Below are positions 38,267 through 46,915 of a stretch of 64,000 nucleotides of DNA, piece after piece. The DNA is taken from contig NZ_JACHDB010000002.1 of the NCBI RefSeq assembly GCF_014200805.1, positions 682,001 to 746,000 of the forward strand. Reading direction: 5' to 3'. The DNA comes from Nocardiopsis composta (GTDB taxonomy: Bacteria > Actinomycetota > Actinomycetes > Streptosporangiales > Streptosporangiaceae). Below the pieces are notes generated by a model that was not told the DNA's origin, did not search any database, and was given only the letters and a program-made list of their open reading frames with translations. Each line of letters begins with the position of its first letter. The first letter of the stretch is position 1. The position numbers and the translations under genes are program-made.

Positions 38267-38992
38267 ATGAGTGCCGCTTTCGAACTGGTTCCGGGAGTGC
38301 TCGCCGGGTTCACCGGACGCTACGACGGCGGCGTCAGCGCCGCACCGTTCGACACCCTCAACCTGGGCAAGGGCGTGCCCGACGACCCGGAGGCGGTGGA
38401 GCGCAACCGGGCGGCCGCCGCGGAGCGGTTCGGCTTCGACCACCGCCGGGTGGTCTGGATGGACCAGGTGCACAGCGCCGACGTCGCCGTCGCCACCGGA
38501 CCGGGCACCGTCGGCCGGGTGGACGCGGTGCTCACCCGCGAGGAGGACCTGGTGCTGGCCGTGCTCGCCGCGGACTGCCTGCCGATCCTCGCCGCCGACC
38601 CGCAGGCCGGGGTGGTCGGCGCCGCGCACTCCGGGCGGGCCGGCACGCTGAGCGGGGTCGCCCCGGCGCTGGTCGCCGAGATGGTGCGCAACGGCGCCGA
38701 GCCGGGCCGGATCGCGGTCGCGCTGGGCCCCTCCATCTGCGGCTCCTGCTACGAGGTGCCCGCCGAGATGCGCGACGAGCTGGCCGCGCACACCCCGGAA
38801 GGGGCCGCCACCACCCGGCAGGGCACCCCGGGCATCGACATCCGCGCCGCGGTCACCGCGCAGCTGCGCGCGGCCGGTGTCGGCCAGATCACCGCGGACG
38901 GCCGGTGCACCTACGAGACCGAAGGGCTCTTCTCACACCGCCGCGGCGCGCCCACCGGGCGGCTGGCCGGCTACGTGTGGCGGGTCCGGTGA
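38267..38992 (+). CDS. pgeF: Multicopper-type purine nucleoside / peptidoglycan-editing factor (PgeF, YfiH family)
   Basis: The 241-residue product contains the zinc-site motifs MDQVHSADVAV, VLAADCLPIL and AAHSGRAGTL, and the GPSICGSCYEVP block of the YfiH/LACC1 family. Family members act on purine nucleosides and also prevent misincorporation of serine into the peptide stem of peptidoglycan precursors. Its fixed place after ftsZ fits the latter role. ATG 38267 has GGAG upstream and lies directly after the terminator, so it needs its own promoter or read-through. Confidence 0.92.
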   Translation: MSAAFELVPGVLAGFTGRYDGGVSAAPFDTLNLGKGVPDDPEAVERNRAAAAERFGFDHRRVVWMDQVHSADVAVATGPGTVGRVDAVLTREEDLVLAVLAADCLPILAADPQAGVVGAAHSGRAGTLSGVAPALVAEMVRNGAEPGRIAVALGPSICGSCYEVPAEMRDELAAHTPEGAATTRQGTPGIDIRAAVTAQLRAAGVGQITADGRCTYETEGLFSHRRGAPTGRLAGYVWRVR

Positions 38993-39045
38993 ACCGCGGG
39001 CTCGGACGAGGACGAGAGCGCGCGGCGGAAGGAGAAGGGGAGCAG

Positions 39046-39786
39046 ATGAGCGGGGGAGCCCCGGAGGGGGACCGGCAGCGGCGCGAGCGCATCGCGGAGA
39101 ACCTGCGCGCGGTGCGCGAGCGGGTGGCCACGGCCTGCGAGAAGGCCGGGCGGTCGGCGCAGGATGTGACCATCATCGCGGTCACCAAGACCTACCCCGC
39201 CTCGGACGTGCGGATCCTCGCCGGACTCGGCGTCACCGACGTGGGCGAGAACCGGGACCAGGAGGCCGCGCCCAAGGCGGCCGCCACCGCCGACCTCCCG
39301 CTCACCCGGCACTTCATCGGCCAGCTGCAGACCAACAAGGCCAAGTCGGTGGCGCGCTACGCCGACATGGTCCACTCGGTGGACCGGGAGCGCCTGGCGG
39401 CGGCGCTGGGCGCGCGCGCCCGGATCGAGGGCCGGGAACTGTGCTGCCTGGTCCAGGTGAACCTGGACCCGGACTCCGCCGCCGGGGTGATCGGCCCGCG
39501 GGGCGGCGCCGACCCGCGCGACGTGCCCGGGCTCGCCGACCGGATCGCCGGGGAGGAGGGCCTGGTGTTGGGAGGCGTCATGGCCGTCGCGCCGCTCGGC
39601 GGCGACCCCGCGGAGGCCTTCGCCCGGCTCCGCGCGGTCGCGGAGGACATCCGGGCTCGCTACCCTCAGGCGAGGGTGGTGTCCGCGGGGATGAGCGGAG
39701 ACATGGAAGCCGCCATCGAGAACGGCGCGACACACCTGCGGGTGGGTACGGCGTTGCTCGGTGATCGGGGTCCGAACGTGGGGTAA
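39046..39786 (+). CDS. YggS-family pyridoxal-phosphate homeostasis protein
   Basis: The 246-residue product has the PLP-lysine segment [13 protein letters not shown], the [11 protein letters not shown] motif, [12 protein letters not shown] and the C-terminal [22 protein letters not shown], as in YggS/PLPBP. These TIM-barrel proteins bind PLP and affect vitamin B6 and amino-acid balance without known catalysis. ATG 39046 follows an AGGAG-containing purine tract. The position between pgeF and sepF is conserved in actinobacteria. Confidence 0.94.
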   Translation: MSGGAPEGDRQRRERIAENLRAVRERVATACEKAGRSAQDVTIIAVTKTYPASDVRILAGLGVTDVGENRDQEAAPKAAATADLPLTRHFIGQLQTNKAKSVARYADMVHSVDRERLAAALGARARIEGRELCCLVQVNLDPDSAAGVIGPRGGADPRDVPGLADRIAGEEGLVLGGVMAVAPLGGDPAEAFARLRAVAEDIRARYPQARVVSAGMSGDMEAAIENGATHLRVGTALLGDRGPNVG

Positions 39787-39910
39787 TGTCCCCACATGGA
39801 CCTTGGCGCCCATCTGTCGAATTCGCCCACCACGCGGGCATCGGCGGATCCAGGCGGACTCAATGAAGTCTTCTGCGGTGCCGCACCACAGGGACGACGG
39901 AGGACATGAG

Positions 39911-40432
39911 ATGGCCGGCGCGATGCGCAAGATGGCGGTCTACCTCGGCCTCGTGGAGGACGACCGCTACGATCACCGCTATGCGGACGAATATGATGAC
40001 TTCGACGACCTCGACGAGGCCGTCGAGGACAGGCGGGACCGGGATTCCGACCCGCATGGCGGCGACCCTCGCGCCGACGCCGTGAGCGACGGCGGCGACC
40101 AGACCGCGCCCGGCGGCGAGCGCCGGGCCCCGGCGCCGTCGGCAAAGGCGGACCTGGCCCGGATCACCACACTCCACCCGCGCACCTACAACGAGGCGCG
40201 TACTATCGGAGAGCACTTCCGGGAAGGCATACCGGTGATCATGAACCTCACCGAGATGGTCGACAGCGACGCCAAGCGGCTGGTCGACTTCGCGGCGGGG
40301 CTCATCTTCGGCCTGCACGGTGACATCGAGCGGGTGACGAACAAGGTGTTCCTCCTGTCCCCGGCTAATGTTGAGGTGACCGCTGAAGACAAGGCACGGA
40401 TCGCTGAACGAGGGTTCTTCAATCAGAGTTAG
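39911..40432 (+). CDS. sepF: Cell division protein SepF
   Basis: The 173-residue product starts [18 protein letters not shown], the membrane-binding amphipathic start seen in actinobacterial SepF. A disordered acidic linker follows, then the SepF core with [20 protein letters not shown] and [18 protein letters not shown]. SepF tethers FtsZ filaments to the membrane through the FtsZ C-terminal peptide; most actinobacteria lack FtsA. GGAGG at 39899-39903 is well spaced for ATG 39911. Confidence 0.96.
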   Translation: MAGAMRKMAVYLGLVEDDRYDHRYADEYDDFDDLDEAVEDRRDRDSDPHGGDPRADAVSDGGDQTAPGGERRAPAPSAKADLARITTLHPRTYNEARTIGEHFREGIPVIMNLTEMVDSDAKRLVDFAAGLIFGLHGDIERVTNKVFLLSPANVEVTAEDKARIAERGFFNQS

Positions 40433-40468
40433 ACCGCAGCCGTACACAGATTGGGTCGGGGAACGACC

Positions 40469-40768
40469 GTGACCATCGTCCTGAACACGCTCATCATCAT
40501 CCTGCAACTGTTCATGCTGGTGCTGATCGGGCGGCTGGTGTTCGAGCTGGTCCAGTCCTTCTCGCGGTCGTGGCGTCCGTCGGGTTTCTCACTGGTGCTC
40601 GCCGAGACCGTCTACACGATCACGGACCCGCCGCTGAAGTTCCTTCGGCGGTTCATCAAGCCGGTCAGGCTGGGCAGCGTGGCCCTGGATCTGAGCTTCA
40701 CCGTGCTCTTCATCATCGTGGTGATCCTGGTCCAGGTCGCGCGTTCGGCCGCAGTGACCATGGCCTAG
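40469..40768 (+). CDS. YggT-family membrane protein
   Basis: The 99-residue product has two hydrophobic helices (about 3-27 and 72-95) around the YggT motif TDPPLKFLRRFIKPVRLGSVALDLS. Its function is unclear, but it lies next to sepF and divIVA in nearly all actinobacteria and is suspected to act in division or osmotic response. GTG 40469 is taken as start; a TTG at 40451 is in frame. Confidence 0.9.
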   Translation: MTIVLNTLIIILQLFMLVLIGRLVFELVQSFSRSWRPSGFSLVLAETVYTITDPPLKFLRRFIKPVRLGSVALDLSFTVLFIIVVILVQVARSAAVTMA

Positions 40769-40777
40769 CCACTACTT

Positions 40778-40810
40778 CATATCGGACGGGTAAGCTCCGG
40801 ATCCGATATG
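40778..40810. promoter_or_regulatory. Perfect 9-base inverted repeat between yggT and divIVA
   Basis: CATATCGGA (40778-40786) and TCCGATATG (40802-40810) are perfect complements with a 15-base spacer. There is no T tract, so this resembles an operator rather than a terminator. It ends five bases before the candidate divIVA -35. Confidence 0.5.
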
Positions 40811-40815
40811 TGGTC

Positions 40816-40843
40816 TTGGTCATGATCCGGATTGCCGTAAGGT
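40816..40843 (+). promoter_or_regulatory. Candidate divIVA promoter
   Basis: TTGGTC at 40816 and TAAGGT at 40838 are separated by 16 bases, close to the housekeeping consensus. The leader to ATG 40898 would be about 50 bases. Confidence 0.5.
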
Positions 40844-40897
40844 CACGATCAGGTAGCGTCCCTACGGATAAAGTCCAAGCGCGCCAAGGAGACGAAC

Positions 40898-41779
40898 ATG
40901 CCGCTGACACCCGCGGATGTGCGGAACAAGCAGTTCAGTACGACCCGGCTACGACCGGGCTATGACGAAGAAGAGGTCGACGCCTTCCTCGACGAGGTCG
41001 AGTCCGAGCTGGACCGGCTGATCCAGGAGAACGAGGAGCTGCGCGGCAAGCTCGCCGAATGCCTCCGCGGCAAGGTGCCCAACGCCGGCATGCAGGAGTT
41101 CCAGCAGCCGCAGGAGCAGATGCAGCCCGAGCCGCCGCAGCCCGAGCCCGCTCCGGCGCCGGCCCCGCCGCAGGTCGAGCAGCCGATGCCGGCGATGGCC
41201 GCCAACATGGGCCTGCCCGGTTCCGAGGAGAACATGGACACCGCCGCGCGGGTCCTGGCCCTCGCCCAGCAGACCGCCGACCAGGCCATCTCCGACGCCC
41301 GCCGCGAGGCCGACGAGACCCTGGGCCGCGCCCGGCACGAGGCCGACGACATCCTCGGCAAGGCCCGCCGCCAGGCCGAGCAGATCGTCAACGAGGCCCG
41401 CGCCCGCTCGGAGAACCTGGACCGGGACGCCCAGGAGCGCCACCGCCAGGTGATGGGCTCCCTCGTGCAGCAGCGCGAGGAGCTGGAGCACAAGGTCGAG
41501 GTCCTCAAGGACTTCGAGCGCGAGTACCGCGCCCGCCTGAAGGACTACTTCGAGCGCCAGCTCCGCGAGCTCGCCGAGGGCGGCAACGAGCCGGCCGCGC
41601 CGCCGAACCTGAACACCACCGGCGGGTTCCAGACGATGGCCGCGCCCACCGGCGGTGCTCCGGCCATGCAGCACGGCCCCGCGGGCGGTCCGGGCACCAA
41701 CCCGTTCGCCCAGCAGCAGCCCGAGCCGGCCCCGCACGGCGGTTTCCACCCGGGTGAGGCCCCGCACGAGCGCCGCTAG
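40898..41779 (+). CDS. divIVA: Polar growth scaffold DivIVA (Wag31)
   Basis: The 293-residue product has the DivIVA membrane-binding N-terminal domain MPLTPADVRNKQFSTTRL, followed by GYDEEEVDAFLDEVESELDRL. A Pro/Gln-rich linker (about 65-105) and a long coiled coil (about 115-230) follow, with a Gly/Pro/Gln-rich tail. In actinobacteria DivIVA marks the tips and directs apical wall growth. ATG 40898 follows AAGGAG. The next gene starts 49 bases downstream and is probably co-transcribed. Confidence 0.96.
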   Translation: MPLTPADVRNKQFSTTRLRPGYDEEEVDAFLDEVESELDRLIQENEELRGKLAECLRGKVPNAGMQEFQQPQEQMQPEPPQPEPAPAPAPPQVEQPMPAMAANMGLPGSEENMDTAARVLALAQQTADQAISDARREADETLGRARHEADDILGKARRQAEQIVNEARARSENLDRDAQERHRQVMGSLVQQREELEHKVEVLKDFEREYRARLKDYFERQLRELAEGGNEPAAPPNLNTTGGFQTMAAPTGGAPAMQHGPAGGPGTNPFAQQQPEPAPHGGFHPGEAPHERR

Positions 41780-41828
41780 AGCACGTGCCGCATTCGGATT
41801 CCCTGTGTAGGTAAGGCCCTCTCGACCC

Positions 41829-43556
41829 GTGTTGATCCTGTGCAGTCTCGCCGCTCTCGCAGCGGCGCTGCTTCTCATCGTGATCGCCGTCGTGCTCGCC
41901 GAAGTGAGCCTGGTGTACATCGCCATCGGCCTCGGCTGCGTGAGCGCGGTGCTGCTCGTCGCCGAGGCGGTCCGCAGCCGCAAGGCGCTGCTGGAACCGT
42001 CCGGGACCGGTGGAGGGATCGGCGCGGAGGCGCGCAGCGCGCCTGCGGGCATGACCGCGCGTACGGACGGTTTGGGGAAGGCGTCCGTACTCGCAGCCGG
42101 CCAGGTGCCGGCCGCTGTGCCCGGGGCGGAGGGCCCCAGGGGATCCGTCCCGTCCGCGGAGCCGTCACCCGCGTCGGTCGATGCACCGGTGCGGGTGGCG
42201 ACGCCCCCGGAGGCGCCGGCGGACCAGCGCGTGCCGGCGCCCCGCGAGACGGGAGAGGCCCCGCCCGACCGGCCGGACTCCGGCCCGGCCGGTCGCGCGG
42301 ACGAGGACGAGTCCGCCGAGCCCGGGACCGCCGAACCGGTCCCGGCCGCCCCCCAAGCTTCTCCCGCCCACGGTGCCGCCGGCACCGTGGGCGCGGAGCC
42401 CCCGCTTCCCGAACCCGAGCCGCTCCCCGAACTCGATCCGCTGCCCACGGCCCTGGATTCCCCGGAGGCCGCTCCCCGCACCGCCGAGGCCCCGGCCGAG
42501 GCGCCCGCGGAGTACGGCGGAGAGCCGGAGGCAGAGGAATCGGAGCGGCCGGAGCGGCCGGCCCCGGAACCGCCGGGCGCGGACACCGCCTCCGAGGCCG
42601 AGCCGCCCGCTCCCGAAGCCGGAGGAGACGGCCCCGAGGACACCCCGGACGGCGCCGCTCCGGAGGCCGCCTCCGAGACCGCCGAGGACACCGAAGGCCC
42701 CGAGGACGCTGAGGAGCCTGAGAAGGCCGCTCCGGCTGAGGAGCCCGAGAAGGGCGCCCCGGCCGAGGCGGCCGCAGAGCAGGACGCCCCCGAGCAGGAC
42801 GCCGCCCCCGCAGACCGGGAGGACCCCGAAGGGGTCGGCCCGGCCGGAGCAGACGCCGAAGCCTCCGCCGTGGCCGCTCAGGAGGCCGCCCCCGCCGCCG
42901 AGCGGGAGGACGGGCAGGAGCCCGGAGACCCGGACGAGGAGCCCGAGGAGGGCCCCGAGGCCGAGGCCCGGACCGACATCGGGACCGAGGCGGAGCCGGA
43001 GAGCGCCGGCACCATCGGCATCACCGGTACCACCGGAGAGGCCGACACCGCTGACACCACCGGAGAGCGGGACGCCGCCGAGCGGACCGAGGACACCCCG
43101 GCCGCCGAGCAGGCGGAGGAGGCCGACCGGGAGGACCCGGCCGGGTCGGGGACGGCCGAGGACGCCGCCTCCGAAGAACCGGCCGGAGAGGCCGCCGGGA
43201 CCGAGAAGGCCGGTGCGGACTCCGGAACCGCCGAGGAACCGGAGGCTCCGGTCGCCCCGGAACCCGAGGCCCAGGCGGCCGAGGCGGCCGAGGAGACCGC
43301 GGCGGCCACGGAAGGGGGCGGTTCCGCGGAGCGGACCGGCTCCGGGCCCCGCGAGGCCGCGGACACCGCCGAGGACCGCCCGGAAGACTCGGAGAAGACC
43401 GAAGAAACGGCGGACAGCGCGGACAGTGCGGACAGTGCGGACAGTACGGACGCCGGGAGCGGCGACGACTCCTTCTCGGCCTTTGTCGCCGGCCTCCGCG
43501 ACAAGAACGGCGCGGACGGCACGGAGAACGGGAAGCCCACCTCCGACCCGAGCTGA
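41829..43556 (+). CDS. Membrane-anchored acidic low-complexity protein, function unknown
   Basis: The 575-residue product has two N-terminal hydrophobic helices (about residues 2-24 and 28-47) and then more than 500 residues composed mostly of Glu, Ala, Pro, Asp and Gly. There is no recognisable domain, and the last 25 residues (DDSFSAFVAGLRDKNG region) are less biased. Four 9-base tandem repeats at 43410-43445 encode repeated ADS. It starts 49 bases after divIVA (GTG 41829, or TTG 41832) with an AAGG-like site. Adjacent frames are Arg/Pro-rich shadows. A role linked to DivIVA or the envelope is inference from position only. Confidence 0.7.
   Translation: MLILCSLAALAAALLLIVIAVVLAEVSLVYIAIGLGCVSAVLLVAEAVRSRKALLEPSGTGGGIGAEARSAPAGMTARTDGLGKASVLAAGQVPAAVPGAEGPRGSVPSAEPSPASVDAPVRVATPPEAPADQRVPAPRETGEAPPDRPDSGPAGRADEDESAEPGTAEPVPAAPQASPAHGAAGTVGAEPPLPEPEPLPELDPLPTALDSPEAAPRTAEAPAEAPAEYGGEPEAEESERPERPAPEPPGADTASEAEPPAPEAGGDGPEDTPDGAAPEAASETAEDTEGPEDAEEPEKAAPAEEPEKGAPAEAAAEQDAPEQDAAPADREDPEGVGPAGADAEASAVAAQEAAPAAEREDGQEPGDPDEEPEEGPEAEARTDIGTEAEPESAGTIGITGTTGEADTADTTGERDAAERTEDTPAAEQAEEADREDPAGSGTAEDAASEEPAGEAAGTEKAGADSGTAEEPEAPVAPEPEAQAAEAAEETAAATEGGGSAERTGSGPREAADTAEDRPEDSEKTEETADSADSADSADSTDAGSGDDSFSAFVAGLRDKNGADGTENGKPTSDPS
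43410..43445 (+). repeat. Four tandem 9-base repeats inside the acidic protein gene
   Basis: The unit GCGGACAGT (first copy ending in C) occurs four times in phase and encodes Ala-Asp-Ser repeats. Such in-frame repeats can vary in copy number by slippage. Confidence 0.85.
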
Positions 43557-44225
43557 CCCACCTCTTCCACGACCCCCGAGCGCCCGAGGACTCCGCCAGG
43601 ACCTCCTCCGGCGGCGGCCCGAGCCCCGGCTCCGCCCTGCCCGCCTTCCTGCCCGGGCGCGGCGCCTCGCGGAGCGGGGGTTCAAGCGGGCGGCGAGGGC
43701 GGCGGTGGGGACCGGCCGGTCGGTTCGGCGCGGCAGAGCAGGGCGGGAGTGGTCGGGGCGGACAGTGGGGGTGGGTTCGCCGTTCCCGCGTCGCCCGGGT
43801 GCTGGGCCGGCCGCCTCTGAAACCGCTGCACCTCTTTGACCTGGGCGAATACTCAGGGTGATGGCGGGGTGGGGTGTCCTGCGCACCGCGAGAGCACCCC
43901 GGTGATTCCCGGGCGCGCATCCCGGGCCGGATCGGCCCCCGGGAGGTCCAAACGGCCCCGATCAGGCTAGCGATGAGGGGTTCGAGCCGCCCGGAAGACC
44001 GAGATGCAGGGGGCCGGAACCCAGGAAGAGCAGGGGCAGGGGTGAGATGTTGCTTTTGCCCTCTCGGAAGGCCCCGCTTTGGCCACTCTGGGTAGCTGAC
44101 AAGGGAGTGATGGGGGTCTGGGGGATTGCTACTCGCCGGTAGATGCAATCGAGGTGCCGTCGAGGTGCGCAGGGCGCCCCCGCGCTCGCCCGATCCCCGC
44201 CGCAAACCGGGCATACAGGGATAAG
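43557..44225. other. Non-coding left flank of the insertion-sequence island
   Basis: No real gene is visible between the acidic protein and the left end of the insertion sequence. It contains one copy of the interspersed repeat at 43651-43734. The remaining sequence is somewhat less GC-rich near 43840-44110 and shows no recognised motif. Confidence 0.5.
43651..43734 (-). repeat. Single copy of the island repeat, opposite in orientation to the array at 46321
   Basis: The segment beginning GCCCGGGCGCGGC and continuing through GGTTCAAGCGGGCGGCGA and GTGGGGACCGGCCGG matches the reverse complement of the repeat units at 46381-46480 over about 84 bases with roughly 80 percent identity by eye. Confidence 0.6.
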
Positions 44226-45624
44226 GGGCTCTTCGCAATCGAGGGTGTAGTTGGGGTCGGAAGCCGCCTGTCTCGAGTAGTGATCTGGCGATGTAGTTCG
44301 TCAGGTTGCGGAAGCCGAGGGCGGAGCCGCGGAGGTGTTCGGGGCGGCCGTTGATCGCTTCGGTGGGGCCGTTGGATGTGCCGGGCCGGTCGAAGTAGGC
44401 GAGCATGTCGGCGGCGCGCTTGGTCAGGGTGCGGCCGAGCGTGATGATCTCGCTGAACGGGCTGGGGACGCCTCGGCTGATCGACTCGATCAACTGCCTC
44501 ATCAGCTTGCGGCCCCGGGTTCGGGCCGGGCTCACGGTAGGCGGCGATCATCCGCTGGTAGATGCCCCAGGTGGCTTCGACCTCGACGTGGGCGTCGGCC
44601 GCGAACAGCTCCGTCAGCCGGTGCTGCTGGGTCTCGGTGAGCAGGTCGGCGCCGGTGTGCAGGGTGCGTCGCGCGGCATACAGCGGATCGCCGGTGCGGC
44701 CTCGGTGCCCGTGGATGGCTTGCTGGACCCGGCGCCGGCACTGATCCAGGGCGTCGCCTGCCAGACGGACGACGTGGAAGGGGTCCAGCACCGGCACAGC
44801 CTCGGGTAGCTCTTCGGTGGTGGCGGTCTTGAACCCGTCCATCGCGACGCCCTCGATATCGTCGCGCCAGGACTTGTCCCGTTCGGCGAGCCAGGCCTTG
44901 AACGTATGTCTGGAGCGGCCGGCGACCATGTTCAGAAGCCGCGCCGGCCCGGTGCCGTCGCGGATCGGCGTCAGGTCGATGATCACGGTCACGTACTTGT
45001 CGCCCCGCCGGGTGTTCCGCCAGACGTGCTCGTCCACGCCGATGACCTGCACGTCGTCGAAGCGGTGCGGATCGTCGATCAGGACCCGGCGGCCCTCGGC
45101 CGGGACCGCGTCGTTGGCGGTGTTCCACGAGACCCCCAGAGCGTCGGCGACGCGGGCGACACTCAGGTGTTGGCGCACCAGGGCTTCCAGCGCCCACCAC
45201 AGGCCACGTCGCGACAGCGTCGCCCGCGGCTCGGCGGCCCGCGACGTGTCCTGGCGCCACACGTGACCGCACCCGGTGCACCGGTATCGGCGGAGGCTGA
45301 CCTCCAACACCGTGGGCCGCCACCCGAACGGCTCGTGTGCCAACCGCCGGACCACCGTGTCCCTGGCCGCGCCTTGGCATCCGCAGCGACGACACCATCT
45401 GTCGGGCTCGACAACCCGGCACCGGAGGATCGCTCGATCGGGCTCCAACCGCTGCCCGAGCACTTCGAGCCCGAGATCATCAAGACGAGCGAAGGTAGCG
45501 TCAGACACGTCGAGGTCTTCCAGATGGACGGCATAGTCACCTCCATCCTCGGGAGGCCTCGACCCCTACCCGGCCACCGACGCGCCGACCGGACTAGACC
45601 CTCAACTGCGACTGCGAAGAGCCC
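44226..45624 (-). mobile_element. ISL3-family insertion sequence, about 1.4 kb, with a frameshifted transposase
   Basis: The ends carry the 12-base inverted repeat GGGCTCTTCGCA (44226-44237, and its complement at 45613-45624), and similarity continues further inward. This resembles ISL3-family ends, and the enclosed gene is an ISL3-type transposase. The expected 8-base target duplication is not evident (GGATAAGG on the left against CGAATAGC on the right when the ends are set one base inward), which suggests flanking rearrangement or decay. Confidence 0.8.
44238..45508 (-). pseudogene. ISL3-family transposase, frameshifted
   Basis: From GTG 45508 the frame encodes the zinc-binding N terminus (WCRRCGCQG and YRCTGCGHVW), a helix-turn-helix region, and the DDE core with VQVIGVDEHVWRNT and EGVAMDGFKTAT. 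It runs to about residue 327 (IYQRMIAAYREP). From there the conserved C terminus, RGRKLMRQLIESISRGVPSP to YFDRPGTSNGPTEAINGRPE and FRNLTNYIARSLLETGGFRP, is in the next frame. Removing one base near 44527 restores a continuous protein of about 420 residues. No stop codon lies before the terminal repeat. The element is probably inactive unless the shift is a sequencing error or is programmed. Confidence 0.88.
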
Positions 45625-45670
45625 GAATAGCCCCCGGTGCGAGGGGCGGCCCGAGTGCTACGTTCGGGCC

Positions 45671-46177
45671 ATGACTAGACCCAGTGAAATCCTCGGCAGC
45701 GTGGTCGCCGCCAGCGAGCGCGAGCAGCTCGAGACGTTCCTGGATTACCTGCGCGACGCCGTCGTGCGCAAGGCCCGCGGGGTGTCGGAGGAGGACGCCC
45801 GGCGCAGCCCGGTGCCGACCGGCACCAACCTCGGCGGCCTGATCAAACACCTGCGGTGGGTGGAACTGGGCGGGTTCGCCGAGCAGATCGGGCAGATCCC
45901 CGCCGCGGAGCTGCCCACGCCGCCGTGGACCGACGCAGACCCGGAAGCCGACCTGCGGCTGGAGCCGAACGAGAAGCTCGACGACGTCATCGCCGCCTAC
46001 CAGGCGGAGTGCGACCGCTCCCGCGAGATCGCCGCCCAGCACAGCCTCGACTACGCACCGCGGGGCAGGGAGCTGACGTTGCGGTGGGTGTACCTGCACG
46101 TGATCCTGGAGACCGCCCGGCACGCGGGCCACGCGGACATCCTGCGCGAGATGATCGACGGCAGCGTCGGCGACTGA
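45671..46177 (+). CDS. DUF664/DinB-like metal-binding protein
   Basis: The 168-residue four-helix product has the DUF664 pattern GTNLGGLIKHLRWVELGGF, with a metal-ligand histidine at 60, and HVILETARHAGHADILREM with histidines near 151 and 154. Many actinobacterial members are mycothiol- or thiol-dependent transferases or hydrolases, but the substrate is unknown. ATG 45671 is 46 bases beyond the insertion-sequence end. It is the only intact gene inside the island and may be residual cargo of the rearranged region. Confidence 0.82.
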   Translation: MTRPSEILGSVVAASEREQLETFLDYLRDAVVRKARGVSEEDARRSPVPTGTNLGGLIKHLRWVELGGFAEQIGQIPAAELPTPPWTDADPEADLRLEPNEKLDDVIAAYQAECDRSREIAAQHSLDYAPRGRELTLRWVYLHVILETARHAGHADILREMIDGSVGD

Positions 46178-46228
46178 CGGCTCGCGGCGCGTCGTCGGTC
46201 CGTGTTCCGGTCGTCGGAGGCGGCGTTA

Positions 46229-46324
46229 CACCGGTATCGGCGGAGGCCGGACCTCCAACACCGTGGGCCGCCACCCGAACGGCTCGTGCGCCAACCGCCG
46301 GACCACCGTGTCCCTGGCCGCGCC
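46229..46324 (-). mobile_element. Fragment of an ISL3-type transposase gene
   Basis: This 96-base segment is almost identical to 45279-45376 in the insertion sequence, differing by two substitutions and one inserted base. It corresponds to transposase residues 45-77 (RRLAHEPFGWRPTVLEV region), in the same orientation. It has no terminal repeats, so it is either a remnant of a second element or a local duplication. Its left-hand end in the window joins the DUF664 downstream sequence and its right-hand end joins the repeat array. Confidence 0.9.
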
Positions 46325-46655
46325 CGGGTGAGGCGCCCGGCCCCGCCCCTACCGCTGCCGTCGCTGCCCGTCTGAACCTGTGCCCTGTGGGGCGCCGCGT
46401 CGGACCGGCCGGCCGGTCCCCACTGCCGCCGTCGCCGCCTGTCCGAACCCTGGCCCCGTGGGGTGCCGCGCCCGGGCGACCACCTCTGCCCCGGCCCCGC
46501 CTCTGCCGTTGGTGCCTGCTTGAACCCTCACCCCGTGGGGTGCCGCGCCCGGGTGAGGTCTGCGCCCCGGTCCTGCCTGCGCCGTCGCTGCCTGCTTGAA
46601 TCTGTGCCCTGTGGGGCGCCGCGCCGGACCGACCGGCTGGTCCTCTCCCTACCTG
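46321..46655 (+). repeat. Imperfect tandem array, four units of 71-77 bases plus a partial unit
   Basis: The core GTGGGG(C/T)GCCGCG occurs at 46387, 46458, 46535 and 46611. Each is preceded by a conserved CGTCGCTGCCTGCTTGAA-like segment and followed by alternating CGCCCGGG or CGGACCG tails. Units are diverged. A fifth, truncated tail starts the array directly after the transposase fragment. Confidence 0.75.
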
Positions 46656-46794
46656 TCCTCTGGCGTGCGGTGCTGCAACGGACACTGGAGACCACCGGCT
46701 TTGAGACGGCAACGACGTCAAGATCATCGGGAGAGGCGGAGGACGGGGCAGAGGAGGAGAGCGCCTTTCTCCGGTCCCGCCGGGGCCCGTCGCA

Positions 46795-46828
46795 GGGACG
46801 CCGGCGGAACCGGGTCCGCCGGCGTCCC
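46795..46828 (-). terminator. Hairpin downstream of ileS
   Basis: A perfect 14-base stem (46795-46808 with 46815-46828, arm GGGACGCCGGCGGA) has a 6-base loop. A second hairpin with 10-base arms GCGCCCGCCG lies at 46846-46878. Neither has a T tract, which is common for terminators in high-GC actinobacteria. Confidence 0.55.
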
Positions 46829-46915
46829 CGGGGGCGGGAAGTGCGGCGCCCGCCGCCCCTGGGCGGGACGGCGGGCGCTCTGCTGCGGGCCGGCCGACCG
46901 CTGCGCGCGGGGCGG

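Larger units (their letters stand above)
46178..46915. other. Non-coding right part of the island
   Basis: No gene is present. The stretch contains a transposase fragment (46229-46324), a repeat array (46321-46655) and hairpins downstream of ileS (46795-46878), each listed separately. Confidence 0.6.

Noticed and set aside
42165-43886. A 573-codon Gly/Leu-rich frame antisense to the acidic protein
   Set aside because: Its composition is the complement of a Glu/Ala/Pro gene. The plus-strand frame has a membrane N terminus and sits behind divIVA.
44219-45631. An 8-base target-site duplication flanking the insertion sequence
   Set aside because: The flanks GGATAAGG and CGAATAGC do not match, and shifting the ends by one or two bases does not help.
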